A DNA stretch of 64,000 nt from Clostridia bacterium (GTDB lineage: Bacteria; Bacillota; Clostridia; Christensenellales; Borkfalkiaceae): contig JAFVUV010000011.1 in the NCBI GenBank assembly GCA_017502525.1, positions 60,685 through 124,684 on the forward strand, given 5' to 3'. The position numbers and the translations under genes are program-made. Every line of letters begins with the position of its first letter. The stretch's first letter is position 1. The notes under the pieces were generated by a model that saw only the letters and a list, made by a program, of their open reading frames with translations, was not told the origin of the DNA and made no database searches. This document shows, in pieces, positions 34,325 to 42,645 of this stretch.

Positions 34325-35095
34325 TTATATAATCAAATCTTTAACAAATTTTACAACGTTTGGCGTAGATATGGTGTTTAACACTACGTTGTATAGGTTA
34401 ATCCTAGCAATAAAACTTGCAAACGTTGAACTTTGCACTGCAGAATACACTTCTTGAACAAACTGAATTGGAATAATGCCTAGTAACATTATTATCAATT
34501 CAAGATAAATTATTCCACTCAATATCCCTAGTACAAAACCTAACGTTTTATCTAAAGCGGCTATTAATTTTATCGTATGCAATTTTGTTACAAACTTGCT
34601 TAAAATATAAAACAAAATCTTAAACACCAAAAACAACGCAACTGCTGATAAAATTAAAACCACGTAATAAGCGAACGTCGGACACAAAACTTCGTAAACC
34701 GTTGTACTCATAGGTAGCGAAGTTTCATCAGCAACGAAAACCATTACTAGATTTATCATCCAAACCGGCATTCCTTTTTGCGTCAAAAGCTCTCGACCTT
34801 GTTCGTTCATAAGTTCACCGAGTGTGATTTGCGACGCGTCAGCACCTATTAATTTTGATAGCCATCCGCCAATGCCGTGCGAAACCGTTTCAACTAAACC
34901 GAACCGACTTTGTAAAAATACGGTTACAGACGAGCACAACAGAACGGCAAACAAAAGGCTGAATATCGTACCAAACGCGGAAACAAACTGTCTTATAAAA
35001 CCTTTTGAAAACCCATATACCGCAAACGCCACAACGAAAATTACCGCAACAGCATCGACAACAACGGGCAAATTGACCGCTAATAAATTATTCAT
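34325..35095 (-). CDS. CvpA-family membrane protein
   Basis: A 256-residue membrane protein with about five hydrophobic helices. The opening segment VDAVAVIFVVAFAVYGFSKGFIRQF matches the CvpA pattern (a helix followed by GxxxGxxxQ/R). Two more helices are at about 37-57 and 125-160, with the last pair around 165-215. CvpA proteins are linked to colicin V production, biofilm and membrane integrity in other bacteria; the role here is not known. It is a single gene with a terminator and reads toward the parS region. Confidence 0.75.
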   Translation of the reverse strand: MNNLLAVNLPVVVDAVAVIFVVAFAVYGFSKGFIRQFVSAFGTIFSLLFAVLLCSSVTVFLQSRFGLVETVSHGIGGWLSKLIGADASQITLGELMNEQGRELLTQKGMPVWMINLVMVFVADETSLPMSTTVYEVLCPTFAYYVVLILSAVALFLVFKILFYILSKFVTKLHTIKLIAALDKTLGFVLGILSGIIYLELIIMLLGIIPIQFVQEVYSAVQSSTFASFIARINLYNVVLNTISTPNVVKFVKDLII

Positions 35096-35258
35096 TTTAT
35101 TTCTTCACCTTAAAATTACTCTTATTAGAGCATTTAAATAATACCACACAAAAGATTTTTTAGCAAGAAATATCGTAAACTTATTTTTTCACAAAATAGT
35201 ATAAAATTATTGCTTTTTGTAAATACTCTACACGATAAAAATCTAATGGAGAAACACC

Positions 35259-35831
35259 ATGGCAGAAAAAAACTTTTCATTTAGCACCTTTAACGCACAC
35301 GCTAGCGACGGCATTTTCCAATCGCTTATTGATTGTAATCAAAAAAGCAAAAAGCCGATATTCATATGCATCGGCTCAGATTTGGTTTTAGGGGATAGCC
35401 TTGGGCCTCTTGTCGGTACTTTTCTGCGCGCCAGAAACGTTAAAAGTTACGTTTACGGCACGCTTAATTACCCTATAACCGCGAAAGAAGTCGATTATGC
35501 AAGGACTTATTTAAAACAAATGCACCCAGACTCTATCGCAGTTGCTATAGACGCAGCGGTTGGCAATGCTGATGACGTGGGATTAATTCGCGTTGTAAAT
35601 AAAGGCTTAAAGCCCGGACTTGGCGTAGATAAAAACTTAGGTTCGGTAGGGGACGTTAGTATTATTGGCGTCGTCGCAGGAAAATCTTTACAAAATTACA
35701 ATCTTTTTAACTTGACAAGGCTTAATCTTATATATAAAATGGCGGAAAAAATTGCCGACGGCATAGAAAAATATCTATCATATTTCTTAACAAACAATCA
35801 GTTTCTACAAAACAACACGTTTGGTGCTTAA
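35259..35831 (+). CDS. yyaC: Spore protease YyaC-like protein
   Basis: A 190-residue protein matching YyaC, a spore-associated hydrogenase-maturation-protease-like fold. Conserved stretches are IFICIGSDLVLGDSLGPLVG near residue 30, VYGTLNYPITA near 67, and VAIDAAVGNADDVGLI near 98 with the Asp that marks the active or metal site. GSVGDVSIIGVV follows near 128. YyaC is common near the origin in endospore formers, so this supports sporulation capacity. It has a GGAG site and converges with gltX. Confidence 0.88.
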   Translation: MAEKNFSFSTFNAHASDGIFQSLIDCNQKSKKPIFICIGSDLVLGDSLGPLVGTFLRARNVKSYVYGTLNYPITAKEVDYARTYLKQMHPDSIAVAIDAAVGNADDVGLIRVVNKGLKPGLGVDKNLGSVGDVSIIGVVAGKSLQNYNLFNLTRLNLIYKMAEKIADGIEKYLSYFLTNNQFLQNNTFGA

Positions 35832-35849
35832 TTTACATTTAATAAAGTA

Positions 35850-35880
35850 ACGGGCGGTGGTTTAATACCACCGCCCGTTA
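35850..35880. terminator. Bidirectional terminator between yyaC and gltX
   Basis: A perfect 13-bp stem (AACGGGCGGTGGT / ACCACCGCCCGTT) with a 5-base loop between converging genes. Confidence 0.9.
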
Positions 35881-35897
35881 ATATAAATTACACGATA

Positions 35898-37337
35898 TTA
35901 TTTATTCAACAAGTCTAAAGAAAAGTCTATTCTTCTTAAAGTTTCATCTTTACCCAAAATATCAGCCACTTCAGTCGCTCCGCCAGCCGTTGATTCTTTA
36001 CCCGTGATAGCAATTCTCACTATCCACAACAACGCTTGTTTCTTAATTTCAAGATTAGCCGATAGTTCCACCAACGCGCTAAATAAGTTTGAGTTATTCC
36101 AGTCGTTTAATGCGTTTAACGTATCTTTTACTTTCGGCAAAACTTCTTTTGCTAGTTGCGCGCTAGATTTTTGTTTTTGGTTTTCAAAAAGCGACAAATC
36201 GTATTCACTAAATTCTTCTAAGAAATCGATTTTATCAGCTATTTCAGAAAATATTTGAACGCGCCCTTTTGCGATTGCAAGTAATTTATCTTCGTCATAC
36301 TTGCCGTACGCTTTGCTCTTTTTCAAAAATTCATATGCGCGCGCCTTAAATTCTTCACTCGTCATTGCCTTAACGTATTCGCCCGAAAGCCATTTCATTT
36401 TGGTTTCGTCAAAAATAGCGGGGGATTTACCAATTCCTTCTAACGAGAAGTTTTCAATCAATTCTTGGAGACTCATTTTTTCAACGTTGCCCTTAGGACT
36501 CCAACCGAGAAGTGCTATATAGTTAACGATTGCTTCCTTAACGTATCCCTTATTTACAAAATCTTCGTAACTTGCGTCTCCGTTTCTCTTTGACAATTTG
36601 TGTTGTGCGTCTTTCATAATAGGGGGCAAGTGAATATATACCGGGCGTTCCCAGCCGTAAGCGTCGTACATAAGGTTATATTTTGGCGTTGACGACAAAT
36701 ATTCAATACCGCGAATAACGTGCGTAATACCCATCAAATGGTCGTCAATTACGTTTGCAAAGTTGTAGGTGGGCATACCGTCGCTCTTTATTAAAATACC
36801 GTCTTCAATATCTTTATAATCAACGCTAATTTCACCGTAAACTAGGTCGTTATAACTTCCCGTACCTTCAGCAGGCACATTTTGACGAATAACATATGGT
36901 TCACCGTTTGCAATTCTTCTTTCAATTTCTTCTTTAGAAAGATTCAAGCAGTGCTTGTCGTAACGCATATTGCCCGCATCGTCTTTTAATGTTTCAATTC
37001 TCTCCGGCGTACAGAAACAATAATATGCACCACCAAGTTCAACTAATTTTTTAGCGTATTCGGTATAAATGCTCTTTCTTTCGCTTTGAACGTACGGTCC
37101 GTAATTACCACCAACGTCAGGTCCTTCATCATACATAATGCCAGAATCACGCATCGTATCGTATATGATTTGAACAGAACCGTCAACGTATCTTGCAGTA
37201 TCCGTGTCTTCAATTCTTAAAATAAAATCTCCGCCCTTCATTTTGGAATACAAAAATCCGTAAAGAGCTGTGCGCAAACCGCCTATATGCAAATAACCGG
37301 TGGGGCTGGGTGCAAAACGCGTTCTTACTTTATCCAT
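35898..37337 (-). CDS. gltX: Glutamate--tRNA ligase
   Basis: A 479-residue class I synthetase. The HIGH-type motif is SPTGYLHIGGLRTALYG near residue 11. The zinc-finger-like insert is YYCFCTPERIE near 105 and the KMSKS-type motif is KLSKRNGDASYE near 246. The C-terminal anticodon-binding domain occupies about 330-479. It joins glutamate to tRNA-Glu and usually also mischarges tRNA-Gln in organisms lacking GlnRS. It lies 10 bases after radC's stop, so the two may share a transcript. Confidence 0.97.
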   Translation of the reverse strand: MDKVRTRFAPSPTGYLHIGGLRTALYGFLYSKMKGGDFILRIEDTDTARYVDGSVQIIYDTMRDSGIMYDEGPDVGGNYGPYVQSERKSIYTEYAKKLVELGGAYYCFCTPERIETLKDDAGNMRYDKHCLNLSKEEIERRIANGEPYVIRQNVPAEGTGSYNDLVYGEISVDYKDIEDGILIKSDGMPTYNFANVIDDHLMGITHVIRGIEYLSSTPKYNLMYDAYGWERPVYIHLPPIMKDAQHKLSKRNGDASYEDFVNKGYVKEAIVNYIALLGWSPKGNVEKMSLQELIENFSLEGIGKSPAIFDETKMKWLSGEYVKAMTSEEFKARAYEFLKKSKAYGKYDEDKLLAIAKGRVQIFSEIADKIDFLEEFSEYDLSLFENQKQKSSAQLAKEVLPKVKDTLNALNDWNNSNLFSALVELSANLEIKKQALLWIVRIAITGKESTAGGATEVADILGKDETLRRIDFSLDLLNK

Positions 37338-37347
37338 TTTAACTCTC

Positions 37348-38067
37348 CTAAATTCTTTCTAATACTCTATTTATGTCTGCCTTTTCGGCAATTCTTTTTA
37401 ATCTGTCTGTACTGCGATAACTATAAAACTTATCCCCAACGATAACGTGGTCTTCAAGACGCATTCCACACATTGAACAAAGCATATAAATTTTTGCGGT
37501 TGCTTTATCGTCTTCATCACTAGGAAGACAGTCTCCACTAGGGTGGTTGTGCGCAAGCAATAATCTATATGGTTTGTTTATAGTAAGCAATTGCGCCAAA
37601 TCGGACATGTTTGCACTTACCGAAGCGGATTTGTCGTCAGAAAACCAGTATTGAGTAATAACTTCATAATTCTTTTTAAGCAGTAATAGTACAAACTTTT
37701 CGGTTTTTTCGTTTCTGAAAACGTCGCATAAATAATTGGTAAACTCGTAATAATTCCCTATATATAAGCTCTCTTTTTTCTTTTGTGCAATCACTTTAAA
37801 AATAGTGCCGACAAGCATAATTTCAACCGCTACTTTTTCGCCCACTCCAGCAACTGCCATCAACTCTTGTTTAGACGCGCCGAAAACTTTATCAAGCGAG
37901 CCAAAAGAACTTATAAGTCTATGTGCAGTTTCGTTGGTGTTAACTCTCGGAATAGCGTAAAACAATAAAATTTCTAAAAGTTCGTGTTCGCTGAGCGCAT
38001 CCGCGTTCTTCAAAAATTTATCGGTCAATCTTTTACGATGTCCAACGTGTAAATTTTGGTTGTTCAT
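37348..38067 (-). CDS. radC: RadC-family JAB/MPN-domain protein
   Basis: A protein of about 239 aa. The N-terminal helix-hairpin-helix part (about residues 1-95) contains LEILLFYAIPRVNTNE and VAGVGEKVA. The JAB/MPN metal-binding motif is LLLAHNHPSGDCLPSDEDD near 165, with the HxH-x-S pattern intact. The cellular role of RadC is unresolved. I use ATG 38067 (MNNQNLHV), because a TTG/ATG farther up overlaps promoter-like sequence (TGTTAAAAT ends about 10 bases before this ATG) and no clear ribosome-binding site is seen. The transcript may have a very short leader. Confidence 0.88.
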   Translation of the reverse strand: MNNQNLHVGHRKRLTDKFLKNADALSEHELLEILLFYAIPRVNTNETAHRLISSFGSLDKVFGASKQELMAVAGVGEKVAVEIMLVGTIFKVIAQKKKESLYIGNYYEFTNYLCDVFRNEKTEKFVLLLLKKNYEVITQYWFSDDKSASVSANMSDLAQLLTINKPYRLLLAHNHPSGDCLPSDEDDKATAKIYMLCSMCGMRLEDHVIVGDKFYSYRSTDRLKRIAEKADINRVLERI

Positions 38068-38187
38068 ATTTAATATTTTAACATACTTTATCAAAAAAAC
38101 AAAATAAATAAAATATTTTTATTCAATTATAAACTAATATCCTAAAAATATAGTATAATATAGTAAAAAATCGCACGGAGAACTGTC

Positions 38188-39468
38188 TTGCAATTAAACG
38201 AATTTTTAAGCGACTTAAAAACTTTAATTTCCTATCAAAGCGTAAACGCAAATAAAACGCCCACCGCGCCGTTTGGCAAAGAGAACTTTAACGCTCTTTC
38301 TTTTTTCTTAAATAAAGCCGAAGAGTTTGGTTTTGAAACGGTAAACTACGATAATTACGCAGGCGAAATTATTTTTGGCGCAAACGAAAGCAATTTGGAA
38401 GAAATCGGTGTTATCGGTCATTTAGACGTTGTTCCCGCATCTTCTATCGGTTGGGATAGCGACCCTTTTACTTTAACTGAAAAGGACGGATTCTTGTTCG
38501 GCAGGGGAGTTAGCGACGATAAAGGTCCGTCTCTATTAATTCTCTACGCGCTGAAAGAGTTAAAAGATAACAAGATACTTCCTAAACGCAAAATTCGTTT
38601 TTTCGTCGGTTGTAACGAAGAAGACGGTTGGGCGGATTTAGACTATCTTAAAACTAAAACCACCTTGCCCGAATACGGCTTTTCGCCAGACGGTAATTTC
38701 CCATTAAGTTATGCTGAAAAGGGTGTTTATCAACTGCAATTTAAGTTCCCTGCACTAAAAAATTTTTACGAGATTAAGGGCGGGTCAGCCGTAAACGCCG
38801 TGTGTGATTACGCATCAGCCAAAAGCGTTATTACGCCCGATAACGCGCTGTTAAAAGAGTTTTCATTAGGTTTTAACGGCGAAGTTATTGAAAGTTTCGG
38901 TAAAGCGGCGCACGGCTCTATGCCACACCTTGGCAAAAACGCTATAAAATCGCTCGTGCAGTATTTTGGTATATGTGGTGAAAACACGCTTAAAATGGAA
39001 AAACTGTTTGACGGTCTTGGGCTGTACGCCTTAAAAAACGAACAAGGCGAAGTTACTTTTTCACCTAACGTTATAACAAGCGATAATAAAAACGTTTATA
39101 TCACTTGCGATTGTAGAATTCCTGCACCACTTTGCTTTGACGACGTTAAAAAAATCATAGACGGCTTTGGTTATGAATACAAACTTTTACCGCACACTTT
39201 ACCGCCCGTTTTAGTAGAAAAAGACGGTTGGTTAGTTCAAACTTTACTTAATGCCTATAACACGATAACAGGCGAAAATAAACAGCCTGTTAGTTTGTGC
39301 GGTAGTACGTTTGCACGCGCTTTCAAAAAGGGTTGTGCTTTCGGCATAGAGTTTGGTCGTTATCAAACAAATATTCACGACGCAAACGAGCGCATTAAAA
39401 TTAGCGAAGTGTTGGAAGCGTATGAAATTTATCTTTTAGCGTTAAAAAAACTTGTTTTAGACAATTAA
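38188..39468 (+). CDS. Dipeptidase PepV-type M20 metallopeptidase
   Basis: A 426-residue zinc aminopeptidase/dipeptidase of the M20 family. Metal-site stretches are IGVIGHLDVVPAS (near residue 73, with His), FGRGVSDDKGPSLLILYAL near 105 (Asp) and FFVGCNEEDGWADL near 140 (Glu-Glu). The C-terminal His is in GSTFARAFKKG or FGRYQTNIHDANE, as in PepV. The start is TTG 38188, with GGAG nine bases upstream and no usable ATG nearby. Related names include dipeptidase PepV and Sapep; the exact substrate range is not readable. It is divergent from radC. Confidence 0.9.
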   Translation: MQLNEFLSDLKTLISYQSVNANKTPTAPFGKENFNALSFFLNKAEEFGFETVNYDNYAGEIIFGANESNLEEIGVIGHLDVVPASSIGWDSDPFTLTEKDGFLFGRGVSDDKGPSLLILYALKELKDNKILPKRKIRFFVGCNEEDGWADLDYLKTKTTLPEYGFSPDGNFPLSYAEKGVYQLQFKFPALKNFYEIKGGSAVNAVCDYASAKSVITPDNALLKEFSLGFNGEVIESFGKAAHGSMPHLGKNAIKSLVQYFGICGENTLKMEKLFDGLGLYALKNEQGEVTFSPNVITSDNKNVYITCDCRIPAPLCFDDVKKIIDGFGYEYKLLPHTLPPVLVEKDGWLVQTLLNAYNTITGENKQPVSLCGSTFARAFKKGCAFGIEFGRYQTNIHDANERIKISEVLEAYEIYLLALKKLVLDN

Positions 39469-39569
39469 ATTTATATAAAAAGGCAAAAATTAAAGTTGGT
39501 TACTGTTTTAGTTGAATAAATTTTAGTTTTGGTGTAAGATATAATAAATATATACTTTTGGTGAAAAAA

Positions 39570-40394
39570 ATGAAATTCGATATAGAATTAGTGGGCAAAA
39601 TCGGCTCAATGGCGTTAATTAACAAAGAGAATAACATATTAGACTATACATTGATTGCAAGACTATCATCTGAACTCAAACCCGGTTATATTTGGGTTAC
39701 TAGCGGTGCTGCGGAAACGGGAAGATTAGATTACATTAAACGCAACGGTAGAGAACTTAAAGGCTCGCCCGAAGACGTTAAAACCGACTATTCGGCACAA
39801 GGTCAGTCAATACTTATGTCAACCTATCGTCAATACGTTGACAGCAAATATTCACTCCGTCAAGTTTTGGTTGAGCATCAACACTTTAACGACGAGCAAA
39901 AGCGCGCGCACCTTAAAGATATGCTTATCCGTTGCAAAGAACAAAACGCTATTCCGATAATTAATTATAACGACCCGATAAGCACGGAAGAAAGCCGTAG
40001 GTTTGAAATTCAGTCGTTAAAAAACAAAAACAAAAAGGTCGTAGAATGCGTGGATAACGACGAAACAGCATCTCAAATTGCTTGTCTTGTTAAGGCTGAA
40101 ACCTTGCTAATTTTAACAAGCGCGGAGGGTATATACCGCGAAAGCAACGACCCATCAACCTTAATTAGCGAAATAAGTGGTTCAACCGTTTACGAAGTTT
40201 TAGATAACGTTACCGAGTGTGAAAATTATTGTAACGGTGCGTCGCGTGCGGGCGCAAACGGGGCAAAGGCAAAATTAGAATATATTAAAGACGCAGTTAA
40301 AAACGGAACTAAAGTTATTATAGCGTCGGCAAAATATCCGATAAAAGATATTTTATCAGGAAAAGCAAAGGCGACGAGAATAGGCGTAAGATAA
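39570..40394 (+). CDS. Amino-acid-kinase-family protein (glutamate 5-kinase-like)
   Basis: About 274 aa, with one amino-acid-kinase domain. Pointers are WVTSGAAETGR near residue 44, like the VSSGAIAAGR segment of ProB, IIPIINYNDPISTEE near 130, NDETASQIACLVKAETLLILTSAEGIY near 165 (comparable to NDxLSAxVA and LLTDxxGLY) and GANGAKAKLEY near 223. There is no PUA domain, and no proA is adjacent. ProB is therefore likely but UMP- or carbamate-kinase-like roles cannot be excluded. The ATG at 39570 is used; TTG and GTG codons lie upstream in frame with little ribosome-binding signal. Confidence 0.65.
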   Translation: MKFDIELVGKIGSMALINKENNILDYTLIARLSSELKPGYIWVTSGAAETGRLDYIKRNGRELKGSPEDVKTDYSAQGQSILMSTYRQYVDSKYSLRQVLVEHQHFNDEQKRAHLKDMLIRCKEQNAIPIINYNDPISTEESRRFEIQSLKNKNKKVVECVDNDETASQIACLVKAETLLILTSAEGIYRESNDPSTLISEISGSTVYEVLDNVTECENYCNGASRAGANGAKAKLEYIKDAVKNGTKVIIASAKYPIKDILSGKAKATRIGVR

Positions 40395-40398
40395 ATAC

Positions 40399-40429
40399 AA
40401 AAAGGAGCAATTTTATATTGCTCCTTTTT
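40399..40429. terminator. Terminator after the amino-acid kinase gene
   Basis: A 12-bp stem (AAAAAGGAGCAA / TTGCTCCTTTTT) with a 7-base loop. Confidence 0.85.
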
Positions 40430-40522
40430 AGTTTTAAAAGGTTTTATTTTTTCCATATACTTACATTTAAATAATGAATACTTCAGAAAAACCTACACAT
40501 AATAATATCAGGGAGGAAAGTT

Positions 40523-40703
40523 ATGAGAGATAATAAAAATAAGTCTAAAACCAACGGCAAAAGCCAAAATCAAGGCGCAAAGAACTGCAAATAAATTAAA
40601 GAAAAATACTTTTATAAGTGATTTTGATTTAAACGGTTCTTATACGGGAGTCGATGCTTTTGATAAGTATGAAAAACCCGTTCAAGATGCCGATGACCTT
40701 TAG
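40523..40703 (+). pseudogene. Small conserved-looking protein split by a +1 frameshift
   Basis: A near-perfect ribosome-binding site (GGGAGGAAAG) precedes ATG 40523. Frame one reads MRDNKNKSKTNGKSQNQGAK, then NCK and stops at TAA 40592. The +1 frame from there reads KLKKNTFISDFDLNGSY, then TGVDAFDKYEKPVQDADDL, and stops at 40701. The tail FDLNGSYTG...PVQDADDL looks like a family of small Clostridia proteins, which usually begin with Lys/Asn-rich sequence like frame one, so I think one gene has been split. Skipping the T of the stop TAA restores the frame. It could be a true mutation, a sequencing slip or recoding at a stop codon. Confidence 0.6.
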
Positions 40704-40741
40704 GTAAAAATCTTAAAAAATTTTTTATCCTTAAAAGATAG

Positions 40742-40774
40742 AAAAGACGAAAAACAAAAAGTTTATCGTCTTTT
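40742..40774. terminator. Terminator after the split small gene
   Basis: AAAAGACG / CGTCTTTT stem followed by further T residues on the plus strand, 39 bases past the stop. Confidence 0.7.
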
Positions 40775-40820
40775 TTATTTTAATCAAAATTGTTAAACGT
40801 ATAAATTTTTTATTAAACGC

Positions 40821-40849
40821 TTTACAAAAACATATATTTAAGTTATAAT
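40821..40849 (+). promoter_or_regulatory. Promoter of rnpB
   Basis: TTTACA (40821-40826), 17-bp gap, TATAAT (40844-40849). The predicted start is near 40856, matching the RNA's P1 helix. Confidence 0.8.
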
Positions 40850-40856
40850 TATAACG

Positions 40857-41211
40857 CTTTTTAAGTCGGTTATACGGTCGCGGGGGCAGGGAGAGCCTGT
40901 CAATGAGGAAAGTCCGAGCGTTTTAGAAACAGGGTGCCGGAGAAATCCCGGTGGAGGCGACTTTAAGGAAAGTGCAACAGAAAATTACCGCCTATTTTTT
41001 AGGTAAGGATGAAAAGGTGCGGTAAGAGCGCACCGCCCTTGCGGTAACGCGAGGGGCTGTGTAAACCCCACCCGACGCAAGATTGACAAACCGTTTCACA
41101 CGGGAGTTTCACCGAAACGGTTTAACAAATATCGCTGGGGGATAACGGTAACGTTATTCGTAGATAAATGACCGTACACGACAGAACTCGGCTTATAGAC
41201 CGTCTTAAAAA
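40857..41211 (+). ncRNA. rnpB: RNase P RNA (M1)
   Basis: About 355 nt. The 5' part has the universal GAGGAAAGTCCGAGC element at about 40907 (P4, conserved region I). The 3' part has ACAGAACTCGGCTTAT at about 41179-41194 (conserved region V). Ends pair as P1 (TTTTTAAG...CGGT with ACCG...CTTAAAAA). It is the ribozyme subunit of RNase P for tRNA 5' maturation; its protein, RnpA, is at 45391-45723. It is followed directly by a terminator. Confidence 0.95.
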
Positions 41212-41222
41212 GATTTATATGG

Positions 41223-41252
41223 AAAGAGCAAGGCTAAACCTTGCTCTTTTCT
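41223..41252. terminator. Terminator after rnpB
   Basis: AAAGAGCAAGG / CCTTGCTCTTT stem followed by T-rich sequence; it also ends the converging trxA transcript. Confidence 0.85.
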
Positions 41253-41265
41253 TTTTTCTTTACCT

Positions 41266-41574
41266 TTACACGAACAATCTTAAAATTTCCGATTTATCCA
41301 TTGCTCCTACTGCTTTTTTATAAAGTTTTCCGTCCTTAAACACCATAAGCGTTGGAATAACTTCTACTTTATACTGCACGGCAAGTTCCATTTCTTCATC
41401 AACGTTTATTTTGCCTACTTTATATTTGCCGTCAAACTCGGTTGCAATTTCTTCTATCACGGGTGCAATCATTCTGCAAGGCCCACACCAAGTTGCCCAA
41501 AAGTCAACTAACACGGGCACGTCGCTTTCTAATACTTCACTTTGAAAATTGTATTTCGTAAACTTATATTCCAT
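41266..41574 (-). CDS. trxA: Thioredoxin
   Basis: About 102 aa. The active site [16 protein letters not shown] is near residue 29 and the cis-Pro motif [12 protein letters not shown] near 73. It is a complete thioredoxin fold reducing protein disulfides in the cytoplasm. I start at ATG 41574 ([10 protein letters not shown]), with AAAGGAG nine bases before it; the longer open frame upstream overlaps the neighbouring gene. It directly follows the miniature FTR-like gene at 41588-41788, which suggests a dedicated ferredoxin-linked reduction route. Confidence 0.93.
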   Translation of the reverse strand: MEYKFTKYNFQSEVLESDVPVLVDFWATWCGPCRMIAPVIEEIATEFDGKYKVGKINVDEEMELAVQYKVEVIPTLMVFKDGKLYKKAVGAMDKSEILRLFV

Positions 41575-41587
41575 AATTTTTTCTCCT

Positions 41588-41788
41588 TTAATCTTTTGTT
41601 TTATAATATAACAAACAATGGCAATACCCTTCAAAATCAGGGTCTGCAATTTGTTTTTTAAACTCTTCGCACATACATTTATATTCTTCCGTTCGATTTA
41701 ACCTGCAAGGACAATATCCTCCCGTCCTTTTCAAACCTTCTCTAATAGTATCAACAACTTCTTTATTTTCGTTAAGTTTTACTGCCAT
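41588..41788 (-). CDS. Small ferredoxin:thioredoxin reductase catalytic-chain-like protein
   Basis: A 66-residue protein with six Cys in three CxC pairs: C26-P-C28, C38-M-C40 and C56-H-C58. This resembles the ferredoxin-thioredoxin reductase beta chain, where CPC, CPC and CHC hold a 4Fe-4S cluster and an active disulfide, with the same order and CHC ending (GYCHCLLYY). It is shorter than the usual chain of about 110 aa, with reduced spacers (9 and 15 residues). Clear AGGAGA before ATG 41788. trxA starts just 13 bases after its stop. No separate variable subunit is seen. The pairing with thioredoxin supports the role. Confidence 0.75.
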   Translation of the reverse strand: MAVKLNENKEVVDTIREGLKRTGGYCPCRLNRTEEYKCMCEEFKKQIADPDFEGYCHCLLYYKTKD

Positions 41789-41797
41789 ATTTTTCTC

Positions 41798-42556
41798 CTA
41801 GCCTAATATAATATCAAACGCAAGCATTAAACAGAATCCAAAAAGTAACGCATACGTTGCACCACGCTGACTGCCGTGTGAGTGTGTTTCAGGTATCATT
41901 TCATCGCTTATAACGTAAAGCATCGTACCACCTGCAAACGCCAAAGCATAGGGCAGAATAGCAGTTGAAATGCTAACCGCAAAGTAACCTATAAGCGTTC
42001 CTATAACTTCAACCACACCTGTAAGCATTGCGTAAATAAAGGTGCGTTTTTTAGAAAGCCCCGCCGCAAGCATAGGCGCGATTATAACCATACCTTCGGG
42101 AATATTTTGTAATGCGATACCGCCGGCGATAAGTAACGCCTCCGTTTGATTGCCCGAACCAAACCCAACACCCGCTGCAATACCTTCGGGTAAATTATGT
42201 ATGGCTATTGCCAAAACGAACAACAAAATTTTATTAAGTTTAGCGTTATTTTTGTGTTCTTCTTCGTTTAAGCCGGTAAATTTATGTAAGTGGGGGACAA
42301 GTTTATCTATTAAGTTTAAGCAAATCGCACCCAAAAAAATTCCACCGATAGTTATCCACAACCCGTACGGTCCACCATATTCCGTTGCCGCTGGTAAAAT
42401 AAGCCCGAAAACCGCGGCCGCAAGCATAACTCCCGCAGCAAACGATAAAACGATATCGCTAAATTTATGAGAAGTTTCTTTGAATATAAATCCTATTAAT
42501 GCGCCTATTACGGTTGCACCGCCTACACCTAATGCCGTTAATAATACTATTTCCAT
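41798..42556 (-). CDS. ZIP-family metal transporter
   Basis: A 252-residue membrane protein with about eight helices. The family metal-site helices are AIHNLPEGIAAGVGFG near residue 118 and IALQNIPEGMVIIAPML near 145, both with the HNxPEG or NxPEG pattern. A His-containing loop lies near 90 (HLHKFTGLNEEEH). ZIP proteins import zinc and other divalent metals. Length fits ZupT-like proteins. It has an AAGG site and ends 10 bases before the FTR-like gene, so it may share a transcript with it and trxA. Confidence 0.9.
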   Translation of the reverse strand: MEIVLLTALGVGGATVIGALIGFIFKETSHKFSDIVLSFAAGVMLAAAVFGLILPAATEYGGPYGLWITIGGIFLGAICLNLIDKLVPHLHKFTGLNEEEHKNNAKLNKILLFVLAIAIHNLPEGIAAGVGFGSGNQTEALLIAGGIALQNIPEGMVIIAPMLAAGLSKKRTFIYAMLTGVVEVIGTLIGYFAVSISTAILPYALAFAGGTMLYVISDEMIPETHSHGSQRGATYALLFGFCLMLAFDIILG

Positions 42557-42614
42557 TTAGTTACCTTTTTATTATGATAATTGTAACATAATTATAAATT
42601 AAATTGCAATAAAA

Positions 42615-42637
42615 AAGGAACTTTTTACAAGTTCCTT
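42615..42637 (-). terminator. Terminator of the dnaN-khpB cluster
   Basis: AAGGAACTT / AAGTTCCTT stem with a T-run on both sides, next to the khpB stop at 42646. Confidence 0.8.
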
Positions 42638-42645
42638 CTATTTTT

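Noticed and set aside
42350..42360. TTATCCACA, a perfect DnaA box
   Set aside because: It is a single copy within the ZIP transporter coding region, not near a skew or strand switch.
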